DNA from: Proteiniphilum sp.
Lineage (GTDB): Bacteria > Bacteroidota > Bacteroidia > Bacteroidales > Dysgonomonadaceae
Reading direction: 5' to 3'
DNA: 64,000 nucleotides
NCBI GenBank assembly: GCA_028709605.1
Contig: JAQVWR010000002.1
Location: 1-64,000, forward strand
This document shows positions 26,671 through 36,696 of the stretch, one piece after another. The notes below the pieces were generated by a model that was not told the DNA's origin, did not search any database, and saw nothing but the letters and a program-made list of their open reading frames with translations. How positions within the stretch are numbered: position 1 is the stretch's first letter; every line of letters begins with the position of its first letter. Position numbers and translations under genes: made by a program.

Positions 26671-27510
26671 ATGCAGCACATCATTCGGTATATCCGGCAA
26701 GAGTTGGGTGAACGTTATTCTCTCTCGGAGAGAACCACACTGGCCCGTATCATTCTGGAAGAGGTGAGCGGCCTCACATTTGCCGGCATAGCGACAGGCA
26801 AAATTAGCAATTTATCCGATTCGCAGGCCCGTGAACTGGAACAGATTCTCTCTCGACTGAAAAAGGGGGAACCTTTTCAATATGTGCTGGGGAAAACCTG
26901 CTTTTATGGCATGGAGTTCCGTGTGGGGCCCAGTGTGCTGATCCCCCGTCCCGAAACGGAGGAGTTGGTGGAGTGGATCATTGCCGGGAATGGGTGCGAA
27001 CCATGCACTGTACTGGATATCGGCACCGGTAGCGGTTGTATTGCTGTTACCCTGGCCGTGAAAATGACACAGGCCCGGGTAGATGCCTGGGAACTCTCGG
27101 TCGGGGCATTGCAGCTGGCAGAGGAGAATGCCCGCCGGAACCATGCGGCGGTGCGCTTTTCACAGCGAGATATCCTCCAACGGTTTGCCTGTGAGACGCA
27201 ATATGATCTGATCGTGAGTAATCCGCCCTATATCACGGAAGCTGAAAAAGGGTCAATGGAGCCCACGGTAGCCGCATTTGAGCCGGGGGAGGCGCTTTTT
27301 GTGCCGGACCGGGATCCGTTGCTTTTTTATCGCAGGATAGCGGAGCTGGCAAACGGATTGTTGAAGGAGGGCGGGAGATTGTATTTCGAGATCCATCGCA
27401 GCAGAGGGGAGATCGTTTGCAGGATGCTTCGGGAGAAAGGGTTCGGGGAGGTTGAGTTGAGAAAAGATCTCTCCGGAAATGACCGGATGGTCAGGGCGGT
27501 TAAAAAATGA
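26671..27510 (+). CDS. prmC: Release factor glutamine methyltransferase
   Basis: Methylates the Gln of the GGQ motif in peptide chain release factors. 279 residues: N-terminal helical domain (1-75), then a Rossmann methyltransferase with the SAM motif VLDIGTGSGCIA (about 111-122) and the signature NPPYI (about 190). First gene of a tight cluster (recX 6 bp later), an order common in Bacteroidetes. Confidence 0.95.
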   Translation: MQHIIRYIRQELGERYSLSERTTLARIILEEVSGLTFAGIATGKISNLSDSQARELEQILSRLKKGEPFQYVLGKTCFYGMEFRVGPSVLIPRPETEELVEWIIAGNGCEPCTVLDIGTGSGCIAVTLAVKMTQARVDAWELSVGALQLAEENARRNHAAVRFSQRDILQRFACETQYDLIVSNPPYITEAEKGSMEPTVAAFEPGEALFVPDRDPLLFYRRIAELANGLLKEGGRLYFEIHRSRGEIVCRMLREKGFGEVELRKDLSGNDRMVRAVKK

Positions 27511-27516
27511 AGAAAG

Positions 27517-28017
27517 ATGGACGGGCCAAAGAAGATGATTACCCCGGAACAGGCATACGCACGCATGTCGCGGATATGCGCACAGAAAGAGTATGCCCCT
27601 TACGACATCCGGCAGAAGCTACTGCGGATGGAACTCCCTGCCGATGCGGTGGAAACGCTCCTGAGTCGTTTGAAGAAAGAGAAGTACCTTGATGAGAAAC
27701 GCTATGCAGAGAGCTATATCCACGATAAGCTGCATTTCAACAAATGGGGCAAGAGGAAGATCGAGCTGCATCTCAGTCAGAAGAAGATCCCTCCCGCAGT
27801 GATCCGTGATGCATTTGCGCGTTTTCCCGACAGCCTGCTTACCGACTCGCTGCAGACGTTGCTGGAAAAGAAACGGAAGAGCGTCACCGGGCACTCTGCG
27901 TATGAGCGGAACGGCAAGCTGATTCGGTATGCCCTAGGGAGAGGTTTTTCCATGGATGAGATCATCCGGTGTCTGAAGAAGATCGATATTGATTTTTTCC
28001 CCGATGAGACGCAATGA
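27517..28017 (+). CDS. recX: RecX-family regulatory protein
   Basis: 166 residues of three-helix repeats typical of RecX, which modulates RecA filaments. Recognisable from YAPYDIRQKL (first repeat), YLDEKRYAESYI and WGKRKIELHL (second) and the C-terminal GFSMDEIIRCL (third). recA is not in the window. Its 3' end overlaps the comF start by 14 bp. Confidence 0.88.
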   Translation: MDGPKKMITPEQAYARMSRICAQKEYAPYDIRQKLLRMELPADAVETLLSRLKKEKYLDEKRYAESYIHDKLHFNKWGKRKIELHLSQKKIPPAVIRDAFARFPDSLLTDSLQTLLEKKRKSVTGHSAYERNGKLIRYALGRGFSMDEIIRCLKKIDIDFFPDETQ

Positions 28018-28699
28018 TTTGCTCAGTGAGTTTTCTTATCTCTTCTTCCCGAATGTATGTGCCGTTTGCGGCGAAGAGCTGCTCTCTTCTGAGGAGTGCA
28101 TCTGCCTGCGATGTCTTTACAAGTTACCCCGCACATACAATTTCCGTGAAAAGGATCATGCCGTGGAAAAACGGATGGCCGGCCGGATCCCGTTTGAGCG
28201 CATCGCCACCTTCTGTGTCTATGCCAAGGGAGGTGTCCTGCCTCCGCTGATCCATCAGCTGAAGTATCACCAAAGGAGTGAAATTGGTATTCTGCTGGGG
28301 CGATTGTACGGTGAGGACCTGCGGGGGAGTGATTTCCTTTCACCGATCGACCTGATAGTGCCGGTGCCGCTGCATCCTGGAAAGGAAAAACAGCGGGGAT
28401 ATAATCAGGCACATATGATTGCACAGGGGCTCTCGGTTGCTACCGGCCTTCCGCTGTCGGCTGGCAATCTCATTCGTGTGGTCTACAATCCTACCCAGAC
28501 GCACCGTTCTCGTACCCAACGGTGGGAAAATGTGCGCGATATTTTCAGGGTCAGGGAGCCGAAGGCTTTTCAGGACAAACACCTCCTGTTGGTGGATGAT
28601 GTGATCACCACCGGCTCTACACTGGAGGCCTGCGGGATCGCATTGATGAGTTGCAAAGGCGTGAAGATTAGCATTGCCACCCTCGGAGAGGTGTATTAA
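28004..28699 (+). CDS. ComF-family phosphoribosyltransferase-like protein
   Basis: 231 residues from ATG 28004, chosen because it is the first ATG in the frame and overlaps recX; an in-frame TTG at 27989 is less likely. Zinc-finger-like Cys pairs at the N-terminus (CAVCGEEL, CICLRCL) and a C-terminal phosphoribosyltransferase fold with LLLVDDVITTGST. ComF works in DNA uptake in competent species; here the role is open because no other competence gene is in view. Confidence 0.9.
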   Translation: MRRNDLLSEFSYLFFPNVCAVCGEELLSSEECICLRCLYKLPRTYNFREKDHAVEKRMAGRIPFERIATFCVYAKGGVLPPLIHQLKYHQRSEIGILLGRLYGEDLRGSDFLSPIDLIVPVPLHPGKEKQRGYNQAHMIAQGLSVATGLPLSAGNLIRVVYNPTQTHRSRTQRWENVRDIFRVREPKAFQDKHLLLVDDVITTGSTLEACGIALMSCKGVKISIATLGEVY

Positions 28700-28744
28700 A
28701 CAGTTTTTTTCCCGGAAATAAAACTGACTTATGAAGGAAAAGCG

Positions 28745-28752
28745 TACTTTTG
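28745..28752 (+). promoter_or_regulatory. Putative -7 box for pyrE
   Basis: TACTTTTG, 27 bp before the pyrE start, fits TAnnTTTG; -33 element not evident. Confidence 0.45.
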
Positions 28753-28779
28753 TGCTTCATCTGAATAAATGAAAATAAT

Positions 28780-29433
28780 ATGCAAACCGTTCGAAAACTG
28801 ACGGCAGAAAAACTGCTGCGAATAAAGGCAATCAAGTTGCAGCCCTCCAATCCCTTCACCTGGGCATCAGGCTGGGAATCTCCCATATATTGTGATAACC
28901 GGAAGCTGATGTCCTATCCGGCCGTTCGTAATTTCATCAAGGTGGAATTTGCCCGGCTGATCCTGGAAAAGTATCCTCAGGCAGATGCCATCGCCGGGGT
29001 GGCCACCGGAGCCATTGCTCCCGGCGCACTGGTGGCGGATATCCTAGGGCTCCCGTTTGTTTATATCCGTTCCACCCCGAAAGATCATGGGTTGGAGAAC
29101 CTGATCGAGGGAGATCTGAAACCCAAACAGAAGGTCGTAGTCATCGAGGATCTGGTTTCCACCGGAGGCAGCAGTCTCAAGGCAGTGGAGGCCATCCGCC
29201 GCGACGGATCGGATGTGCTGGGCATGGTGGCGGTCTTCACCTACGGTTTTCCGCAAGCCTTACAGCGCATGCAGGAGGAAAGAGTGGAGCTGACTACCCT
29301 CTGCGATTATGATGCGATTCTCGACGAGGCGCTGGCAACCGATTACATCGATGAGTCGGAACTCAGGATGCTGCAGGACTGGCGCCGGGATCCCGAAAAT
29401 TGGGGACAAACGTCTAAAAAAACCAAGAGATGA
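28780..29433 (+). CDS. pyrE: Orotate phosphoribosyltransferase
   Basis: Makes orotidine monophosphate from orotate and PRPP in pyrimidine synthesis. 217 residues, family length, with the PRPP-binding loop VVVIEDLVSTGGSS (about 119-132) and the N-terminal FTWASGWESPIYCDNR segment. The stop overlaps the next start as ATGA (29430-29433). Confidence 0.95.
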   Translation: MQTVRKLTAEKLLRIKAIKLQPSNPFTWASGWESPIYCDNRKLMSYPAVRNFIKVEFARLILEKYPQADAIAGVATGAIAPGALVADILGLPFVYIRSTPKDHGLENLIEGDLKPKQKVVVIEDLVSTGGSSLKAVEAIRRDGSDVLGMVAVFTYGFPQALQRMQEERVELTTLCDYDAILDEALATDYIDESELRMLQDWRRDPENWGQTSKKTKR

Positions 29434-29849
29434 CCGAATTTGTCAGTGATACAAAAACTATCTTATACAGTGATTCTGATGTTTTCCGCGTTCTCTCAGA
29501 TCTTCGCAAACTGGAACGGGTGAAAGATCGGATACCGGGTGATAAAATCAGCGAATTCTCGTTCGATCAGGACAGTGTTTCCTTCCGGGTTGATCCGATC
29601 GGAAAGGTGACTTTTCTTGTGGAGGAACGGGAGCCTAACAAGCTGGTGAAGTTTAAATCCGACAAGCTGCCATTCAACATGTTCTTATGGATACAGCTGG
29701 TGGCGAAGGGGGAGAAGGATACCAGACTGCGCATGACTGTGCGGGCCGACCTGAATCCGTTTATAAAAGGGATGGTCGAAAAACCAATGAGGGAGGTGGT
29801 AGATAAAATATCGGATGCTCTGGTTCAACTTCCTTATGACCGGCTGTGA
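29430..29849 (+). CDS. SRPBCC-fold protein
   Basis: 139 residues with the alternating strands and long C-terminal helix (KGMVEKPMREVVDKISDAL) of the START/SRPBCC fold, which makes a hydrophobic ligand pocket. No signal peptide. Translationally coupled to pyrE by a 4-bp overlap, an association seen in Bacteroidales; ligand and role unknown. It converges on the fucosidase gene. Confidence 0.8.
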   Translation: MTEFVSDTKTILYSDSDVFRVLSDLRKLERVKDRIPGDKISEFSFDQDSVSFRVDPIGKVTFLVEEREPNKLVKFKSDKLPFNMFLWIQLVAKGEKDTRLRMTVRADLNPFIKGMVEKPMREVVDKISDALVQLPYDRL

Positions 29850-29913
29850 CTCAGTTGAACCTGTCGGGGGGAAAACAGCAGTACCTTTCCGGGCTGTATG
29901 CATCTGTAATGGT

Positions 29914-32328
29914 TTATTCTTTCGCCAATTCTAATTGAATTCTGTCTCCTTTTTCCATGTTTATCGAGGCAAATCCGTCTTCGGTACTGATCTTTTTCCC
30001 GTTTTGTTTTACTGTTGAGGCATATGCGGGTATTTTTAACCTGATGCTGCCGGTTGTTTTGGCTGTCAGGGTCAGGGTAGTGACCTTATGCTCTTTCCAC
30101 TCTGCGCTTACTTCAGCGCCGCCGCGTACGCACAGCCCTTTAAAACTGCCCGAAGCCCAGTTATCGGGCAGGGCCGGCAGCAGGTGGACATAACCATCCT
30201 GACTCTGGATCAGCATCTCCGCGATGCCGGCCGTGCCCCCCAGGTTGCCGTCGATCTGGAAAGGGGGATGGGCACAGAACAGATTGGGGTAGGTGCCCGC
30301 ACGGCTGTTCCTGTCGGCTTCACTCTCCCCGGCAGGTTCCAGTAGGCTTTTTAGCAGCTTGTACGCCCTGTTGCCGTCATGCAGGCGGGCCCAGAAGTTG
30401 ATCTTCCATGCGCGTGACCATCCGGTTCCGGCATCGCCGCGACGGTTGAGGGTTTTCCGTGCCGCCTCGGCCAGTTCGGGTGTGGTGACGGGTGATATCT
30501 GATGAGAGGGATACAGCCCGTAGAGATGGGAAACGTGCCGGTGTGTGGGATCTTGTTCCTCGTAATCCTCCAGCCACTCCTGCAGATACCCCCTGGGGCT
30601 GATTTGCAAAGGAGGTAGTTGAGGCAGGGCTTCACGTATCCCGGCGGTAATTTCATCTTCAACTCCCAGTATCCCTGCTGCAGAGAGAGTGTTGGTAAAC
30701 AGCTCTTTCACCAGTTGCACATCCATCGTTGGGCCCATACAGATGAATACTGCGTCCCGGCTCCCGGGCAGATAAAATGCATTTTCCGGTGAAGAGGAAG
30801 GGGCTGTTACCAACCAGCCGTTTTTTGGTTCCCTGATCATACTGTTGAGGAAAAACTCTGCTGCACCGGACAGTACCGGATAGACAGACTGCAGATAATC
30901 TTTATCCCTTGTAAATGTATAATGTTCCCAGAGGTGTTCGCACAACCATGCGCCACCGGTGTTGGTGGCACCCCACGAGGCATGTTCGCCGGGAGCGGTA
31001 AAACTCCACGGATTGCTCATCATGTGGGCTACCCATCCGGGTGCTCCGTAGAATGTTCTGGCGGTTGCCTCTCCTGATGGTGCGAGTGACCTGGTAAAGT
31101 TGATTAGCGGTTTGTGCAGTTCCGGTAGGTTACATACCTCTGCGGGCCAGTAGTTCATTTGCATATTGATGTTGAGGTGGTAGTCGCCATTCCAGGGGGT
31201 CTGTACCTGATTTGCCCACAACCCCTGCAGGTTAAGCGGCAATCTTTTTTCATTGGTCCCGCTAATCATCAGGTAGCGGCCATATTGGAAATAGAGTGCG
31301 GCAAATGCCGGATCGTCGTCTGATTGAAATAAAACAAGGCGCTCGTCGGTGGGTGTGGTATTTTCCTGTTTTCCCAGATTCAACTCCACCCGGTCGAATT
31401 TCTCTCTGTATGCAGCAATATGATCTTGCTTCAGTTTTTCAAACGAACTTTTGTTTGCTGCTGCAAGCAGATTGTCAACCGTTGAGAGGTAACCCTTATC
31501 CAGCATATCGGTGGAGGTTGATACCAAGATAACCACCTCATCCGCATCAGAAATAATGAGTGATTTCCCTGCTGATCTGATTGTTCCCCCTTTATTGACA
31601 ATCTCGATCTTCGTGAGGTAGCGCACTCCTTTATCACCGTTGTGGCCGTCATTCAGCTGGCCTTCCATCCATATGCAGTTCCCTTTCAGCGTGACAGTAG
31701 CCCTTTCAGGGCGGCTTATCTCCATCTCAAACGTGACAGATTGTTTCTTGTTGGCTGAAATCCTCATAGCCAAGAGGTCGTTAGCATGTGAGGCAAGATA
31801 TTCCCGGGTGTAGGTTGTGTTGCCAATACTGAATTTTGTTGAGGCAACGGCTTTGCTCAGTGAAAGCGTACGTTCGTAATCACGGATGTTGTCTGCCTGG
31901 GGATAGATGTAGGTGATATGCAGATCTCCCAGCATCTGAAAACAGCCATAAGGCGCATCTTTTCCGTTCCCGAAGGCAGAGCCTTGTCCGCCACAACGGA
32001 ATTGTTTGTACATGAGGTTTTGTGCATCAAGATTCTTGCCTTCGATCAGCAGCTTGCGGATTTCAGGCAAATATTGGATAGCATGAGGGTTGAGAGCTTC
32101 GGCATCTTCACTGCCTGACCACATCGTGATATCGTTCAGGATAATATGCTCTGTATGCACACCACCATCCGGCATCATTCCAATACGTCCGTTACCCAGT
32201 GGGAGGGCCTTCTCCCATGTGTCAGCGGGGAAATTGTAACGTAAAACCAGTTCCCGGTTGCTCTGAGCTTTGTTGCAGGAAAGCAGCAAGATTGCTGCGA
32301 ATGGAAGTAGTAAATTGTTTATTTTCAT
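29914..32328 (-). CDS. GH95 alpha-L-fucosidase lipoprotein
   Basis: 804 residues. Lipoprotein signal with lipobox LLSC (Cys18), so probably tethered to a membrane. The body fits glycoside hydrolase family 95: N-terminal beta-sandwich ([15 protein letters not shown]), central (alpha/alpha)6 barrel (about 330-700; [34 protein letters not shown]) with [12 protein letters not shown] near 700, and a C-terminal beta domain. GH95 members act on alpha-1,2-L-fucosides (some on L-galactosides). The fucose transporter and isomerase genes directly upstream support fucose as the product. Confidence 0.93.
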   Translation of the reverse strand: MKINNLLLPFAAILLLSCNKAQSNRELVLRYNFPADTWEKALPLGNGRIGMMPDGGVHTEHIILNDITMWSGSEDAEALNPHAIQYLPEIRKLLIEGKNLDAQNLMYKQFRCGGQGSAFGNGKDAPYGCFQMLGDLHITYIYPQADNIRDYERTLSLSKAVASTKFSIGNTTYTREYLASHANDLLAMRISANKKQSVTFEMEISRPERATVTLKGNCIWMEGQLNDGHNGDKGVRYLTKIEIVNKGGTIRSAGKSLIISDADEVVILVSTSTDMLDKGYLSTVDNLLAAANKSSFEKLKQDHIAAYREKFDRVELNLGKQENTTPTDERLVLFQSDDDPAFAALYFQYGRYLMISGTNEKRLPLNLQGLWANQVQTPWNGDYHLNINMQMNYWPAEVCNLPELHKPLINFTRSLAPSGEATARTFYGAPGWVAHMMSNPWSFTAPGEHASWGATNTGGAWLCEHLWEHYTFTRDKDYLQSVYPVLSGAAEFFLNSMIREPKNGWLVTAPSSSPENAFYLPGSRDAVFICMGPTMDVQLVKELFTNTLSAAGILGVEDEITAGIREALPQLPPLQISPRGYLQEWLEDYEEQDPTHRHVSHLYGLYPSHQISPVTTPELAEAARKTLNRRGDAGTGWSRAWKINFWARLHDGNRAYKLLKSLLEPAGESEADRNSRAGTYPNLFCAHPPFQIDGNLGGTAGIAEMLIQSQDGYVHLLPALPDNWASGSFKGLCVRGGAEVSAEWKEHKVTTLTLTAKTTGSIRLKIPAYASTVKQNGKKISTEDGFASINMEKGDRIQLELAKE

Positions 32329-32413
32329 TTGTTGATGGTTTTCAATTCCTACATTGTTTACCCGTTCAAAGAAGAAAGGATGTTTGTTCCCAGGAAACGG
32401 TTCAAATTCTGTA

Positions 32414-33748
32414 TTATGTGGGATAATGTTGTTTCTGATTCACTGAATCGAGTTGAGATGTCCGCAAGCCGTACGTCAGGACCATGACAAAACAGATGAA
32501 GGGCAGGATAAACGAGGCATTCACGGCCGGCAGCCAGCCAATGTTACCCAGATCGATAATAGCTCCCTGCAATGGCGGCATCAGCGCCCCGCCTACAATG
32601 GCCATTACCAGTCCGGCTGCACCCAGTGTGGCGTCGTCGCCCAATCCTTTCAGCGCGATCCCGTATATGGTGGGGAACATGAGCGACATAAAAACAGAGG
32701 TGGCCACTAAACAATACAAGCCGGTCATCCCGCCGATAAAAATAATCCCCAGTGTGGTTGCTATCGCCCCGACGGCAAAAAGAGCGAGCATGCGCGACGG
32801 TTTTAAATATTTCATCAGGTAGGTGCTGATAAAACGGCTCGACAGGAACAAAAGCATCGCTAAAATATTATAGCGTTGTGCCGCTGCTTTTGGAATATTA
32901 ATATTTTCAGCATACTGGATAATAAATGTCCAGCACATGATTTGGGCAGCTACATAGAAGAACTGTGCAATGACTCCTTCCCGATAGTTCCGGTTTTTCA
33001 ACAGTCTTTTTGCGGCGTCTGCCGCCCGGATGCTGCTTCGTTCTGCCGTCTGTGTTACCGGCATCCTGACGAGTGCGATGATCACGAACATCAGGAGCAC
33101 CACCCCGCCGATGATGACATACGGGTTGCGGATAATGGCCAGATCGTGTGTGCGGATAACGGCTTTCTCCGCTTCGCTCAAAGTCGGGAACAGCAGGTTG
33201 CCTGCTGCGTCTCTTCTTTCCGAGTCGAGGGAGGTGAGCACGTAGTTCGATGCCACGAACATACCGAGGAGTGAGCCCAGCGGGTTGAAAGACTGTGCAA
33301 AGTTCAATCGACGTGTAGAGGTGGCTTCGTCACCCATTGAGATGATGTAGGGATTGGCGGTCGTTTCCAGAAAAGCCAGTCCAAAGGTCAGGATGTAGAG
33401 CGATAAGAGGAAAAAGGAGAACGTCTCGAACCGGGCTGCAGGGATAAACAGGAAAGCGCCGGTGGCATAGAGCGCCAGCCCCAGCAGGATCCCCTTTTTA
33501 TAGCTGTATTTCCTCACGAAAAGTGCTGCCGGGATGGCCATGGTTCCGTATCCGCCGTAAAATGCGAATTGGATCAGCGCCGCTTCAGAATTAGGAATCT
33601 CCATGATTGAACGGAACGCGGCTACCATCGGGTTGGTGATGTCGTTGGCAAATCCCCATAAAGCAAAAAGGCTGGTGATAAGGATAAACGGAATAAGGTG
33701 TTTTTGATCGATAACCTTGCCTCTCATACGTCTGTTCTCTAAGATCAT
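32414..33748 (-). CDS. fucP: L-fucose:proton symporter
   Basis: MFS transporter of 444 residues with about 12 membrane helices. Two hallmark sites of FucP are seen: FANDITNPM in helix 1 (the key Asp) and [10 protein letters not shown] in helix 4 (the key Glu). The start at 33748 overlaps the fucI stop as ATGA; an in-frame ATG at 33727 is possible. Paired with fucI it brings in the fucose released by the GH95 enzyme. Confidence 0.92.
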   Translation of the reverse strand: MILENRRMRGKVIDQKHLIPFILITSLFALWGFANDITNPMVAAFRSIMEIPNSEAALIQFAFYGGYGTMAIPAALFVRKYSYKKGILLGLALYATGAFLFIPAARFETFSFFLLSLYILTFGLAFLETTANPYIISMGDEATSTRRLNFAQSFNPLGSLLGMFVASNYVLTSLDSERRDAAGNLLFPTLSEAEKAVIRTHDLAIIRNPYVIIGGVVLLMFVIIALVRMPVTQTAERSSIRAADAAKRLLKNRNYREGVIAQFFYVAAQIMCWTFIIQYAENINIPKAAAQRYNILAMLLFLSSRFISTYLMKYLKPSRMLALFAVGAIATTLGIIFIGGMTGLYCLVATSVFMSLMFPTIYGIALKGLGDDATLGAAGLVMAIVGGALMPPLQGAIIDLGNIGWLPAVNASFILPFICFVMVLTYGLRTSQLDSVNQKQHYPT

Positions 33749-35514
33749 TTGTAAATCGATCCGAAATTCGCACAGGCGCGGTAGTCGGCACCTTCCTTGT
33801 CCATACCGAAGGCGTTCCAGGCTGCGGGGCGGAAGATGTCACGATCATCTATGTTGTGCATAGAGACAGGTATGCGAAGCATCGCGGCCAGCGTGATCAG
33901 ATCTTTTCCGATATGTCCGTAGCTGATGGCACCATGGTTGGCTCCCCAATTGTTCATCACCGAGTAGACATCCCTGAATGCCGGCTTGTCGGTCAGGCGG
34001 GGTGCGAACCAGGTGGTAGGCCATGTTTTGTCGGTTCGTTCGTCAAGAATCCGGTGTACGTCCGTATCGAGCTCCACCGTCCATCCTTCCGCGATCTGCA
34101 GCACGGGGCCGAGATTCTTTATCATGTTCAGCCGGCTCATCGTGACCGGCATGCCGCCTTCCGAAAGGAAGTTGGAGGAGTATCCTCCTCCCCGGAAGTA
34201 GTCACGATTGGCCGGATACCATGTGGTGGCGGCCAGGCAATCTTTCACCTCTTGTTCGGATATTTCCCAGAAAGGCTTCATCGAAGGAGCTCCGTTGCAG
34301 CGTTGTTTGCCGGTACCGTCGAGGGTGGTGGACCCGGAGTTGATCAGGTGGATAATCCCATTCGATGCTTTTCCGGTAAGGGTCTTCCCGGCAACTTCCC
34401 GTATCGCTTCAGGACTCCAGTAAGTGCGTACGTCGGAGAAGATCTGCGCCCTGTTGGTGAGCAGGTGCCCGAAAAGCATCGCCACGCCGTTCAAGGCATC
34501 GTTCTCCGTTGCTACTACGAAGGGCTCGCGCAATCCGTCCCAGTCGAAGGAGCTGTTCAGTACCGCTTCCGAAAAATCACCGTTCGGGAGAAAATCGGTC
34601 CATTGGCGTTGTCCCTGGAACCCGGCGGCGATAGCGTTGTGGCCGATCGCCTCTTCTTTGAAACCCATTGCCTCCAGTCTTTTGTTGCCGGTCATCAGGT
34701 CGCGGATGATAAGGGTCATTTTTACCACGAATTCCCAATCTGCATCCATCTCGGTCCGTGATTTTCGTTTAGCTTCAGAGTTGAAGTCGGTTCCTTCATT
34801 CGGCTTGCAATATTTTTCCGTCCAGGCCAAGGCTCGGGCATACTCCTCCCGGTCGTAAATATCCTCCCGGATGCGGCGCAGTATTTCCGTTGAATCCACC
34901 GATTCGTTGCGCATACCGAGGTAGTTCTGAAAGAAATCGGGGTTCACGATCGATCCGGCAATACCCATGGAGACACTGCCGATGGAAAGATAAGAGCGCC
35001 CCCGCATTGTAGCGACGGCTTGTGCTGCCCGGGCGAAGCGAAGTATCTTTTCGGCCACATCTTCCGGAATGGTATTGTCGGATGCATGCTGTACGTCCCT
35101 GCCGTAAATGCCGTAGGCCGGTAACCCTTTTTGGGCGTGAGCTGCCAGTACGGCTGCCAGGAAAACCGCTCCCGGGCGTTCTGTGCCGTTGAAACCCCAG
35201 ATCGCTTTGGGATAGTAGGGGTTCATATCCATCGTCTCGGATCCGTAGCACCAGCATGAGGTCACCGTAATGGTGGCGCCTACTCCTGAGCGCTCAAACT
35301 TTTCGGCACAGGCGGCACTTTCCCCTACGCGCCCAATGGTAGTATCGGAAATCACACACTCCACAGGGCTCCCATCCCCGTTCTTCAGATTGGCACTGAT
35401 CAGTTGCGCAACCGATTTGGCTAAGTTCATGGTTTTCTCCTCGAGGCTTTCTCTTACACCTCCCTGCCGTCCGTCAATTGCCGGACGGATACCGATTTTT
35501 GGATACTTGTTCAT
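33745..35514 (-). CDS. fucI: L-fucose isomerase
   Basis: Converts L-fucose to L-fuculose. 589 residues from ATG 35512-35514, the family length (about 591); an upstream frame extension to 35562 is rejected. Good family matches from [20 protein letters not shown] at the N-terminus to [20 protein letters not shown] at the C-terminus; Mn-binding Glu and Asp segments ([20 protein letters not shown] split) are kept. First gene of the fucI-fucP-GH95 unit. Fuculose kinase and aldolase are not in the window. Confidence 0.95.
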   Translation of the reverse strand: MNKYPKIGIRPAIDGRQGGVRESLEEKTMNLAKSVAQLISANLKNGDGSPVECVISDTTIGRVGESAACAEKFERSGVGATITVTSCWCYGSETMDMNPYYPKAIWGFNGTERPGAVFLAAVLAAHAQKGLPAYGIYGRDVQHASDNTIPEDVAEKILRFARAAQAVATMRGRSYLSIGSVSMGIAGSIVNPDFFQNYLGMRNESVDSTEILRRIREDIYDREEYARALAWTEKYCKPNEGTDFNSEAKRKSRTEMDADWEFVVKMTLIIRDLMTGNKRLEAMGFKEEAIGHNAIAAGFQGQRQWTDFLPNGDFSEAVLNSSFDWDGLREPFVVATENDALNGVAMLFGHLLTNRAQIFSDVRTYWSPEAIREVAGKTLTGKASNGIIHLINSGSTTLDGTGKQRCNGAPSMKPFWEISEQEVKDCLAATTWYPANRDYFRGGGYSSNFLSEGGMPVTMSRLNMIKNLGPVLQIAEGWTVELDTDVHRILDERTDKTWPTTWFAPRLTDKPAFRDVYSVMNNWGANHGAISYGHIGKDLITLAAMLRIPVSMHNIDDRDIFRPAAWNAFGMDKEGADYRACANFGSIYK

Positions 35515-35818
35515 TGTTGTGTCTCTTGCTGTCCGGCAGCAGCAACATTCGTTTGCTGTCATCGGCTCACATAGTTGTTCTTACCGGAGCTTCGTGATTT
35601 TCCTGTGCAATATCAGCATTCAATTAACTGTTCTGAACTATGCTGATGCAAAGAAATGATAAATAAGCTAATAACAAAAATTTGCGGGTATGTTCTTCAA
35701 CATGTTTTCCTTGTGATTGAAAAGTTACCGGCCGGACTCTTCACAGGGGCCGGCCGGTTTTTGGAAAATCAAAAAGTCATATAAGAAATAGAACTAATTT
35801 TAAGTGGTCTTCTGTCTG
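35515..35818. other. 304-bp gap between fucI and a NigD-like gene
   Basis: The fucI leader (35515-35700) is AT-rich with no convincing -7 box on the minus strand and no regulator gene. The rest holds the GC-rich hairpin at 35727-35762 (see terminator). No open frame or RNA gene is recognised. Confidence 0.6.
35727..35762 (+). terminator. GC-rich terminator hairpin
   Basis: Perfect 9-bp stem ACCGGCCGG/CCGGCCGGT (35727-35735 and 35750-35758), 14-base loop, followed on the plus strand by TTTTT. The T-run is best placed for plus-strand transcripts, but the flanking genes are both on the minus strand; reading minus, a weaker CTTTT follows three bases later. The stem may serve as terminator of the NigD-like gene. 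Confidence 0.6.
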
Positions 35819-36553
35819 TTAATTGTATTCGTTTGAAGAGATCACAGGGATTGGCATCTCCGTGCGTGCATTCACGGCTGCCTGGTTATACCGGTAAACC
35901 ACATCATATGTGACATCCCCGTCGTGGTCTTTCACCTTGACGGACAACTTCAACGAGTCGGCATCATGTGATCTCAGAGGTTTCAGGTCGAAACAGACAA
36001 AGCCTTCGTAGAGCTTGGTCTGACTGCTTTGATAGGCGTTGTGTCGGAATTCGAGGTCGACGGCATCCGCCGAGGCCTCCGACGAGAGGGTGTTCTTTAC
36101 CAGGTTGATTGCATGCGGTCGGATGCCTCCGTAGTTGAACATAAAAGAAACGTTCAGGTAATCTCCCCCAATCCAGATGGCGTTTGTTTTCACCGGATCG
36201 TTCCCGATGCTGTCCGCATTCTGGGAATTCAGTTCGATCACCTGTTTGGTGAGAATATTCCAGATATCATTGACCTTGATATAGTGGTCGTATCCGCTTT
36301 GTGCGTCCGATAAAAGGGTGTAGTTCAGAAATACCCGCTGATTATAGGAGGGAGAATAGCGCACGGTACTGGCTGCCGGCCAGAGCCTTTTGCCATTGTC
36401 GAGCAGCAGGGAATAGGCAGTTTCCCCTTCGGGAACCACCGTGGCGATGTCGATGCCGAAATTTCCGAGCGAATGGGCGTTGTCGTCGCATGCAACAATC
36501 CCCATCAGGATTCCGACCGTTACCAGATAGCATGTAAAAACCGTCTTTTTCAT
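35819..36553 (-). CDS. NigD-like lipoprotein
   Basis: 244 residues from ATG 36551-36553. Lipoprotein signal with Cys22 (GIVAC). Beta-rich body ending in VKVKDHDGDVTYDVVYRYN, typical of NigD-like proteins, a Bacteroidetes family named from a bacteriocin locus but spread widely as outer-membrane lipoproteins of unknown job. Single gene in its own spacer context. Confidence 0.82.
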   Translation of the reverse strand: MKKTVFTCYLVTVGILMGIVACDDNAHSLGNFGIDIATVVPEGETAYSLLLDNGKRLWPAASTVRYSPSYNQRVFLNYTLLSDAQSGYDHYIKVNDIWNILTKQVIELNSQNADSIGNDPVKTNAIWIGGDYLNVSFMFNYGGIRPHAINLVKNTLSSEASADAVDLEFRHNAYQSSQTKLYEGFVCFDLKPLRSHDADSLKLSVKVKDHDGDVTYDVVYRYNQAAVNARTEMPIPVISSNEYN

Positions 36554-36696
36554 TCGATATCTATCTTGCACTTTATACTTGATAGATGGATAAAATGCAG
36601 AAACGCTGCATCGGTAAGAGAAAAACAACAATAATTAACATAGATTAACCATTCTGCCGGTTATTCCGGTCGTTGACCGCTTTTGTCGGAAGGGGG

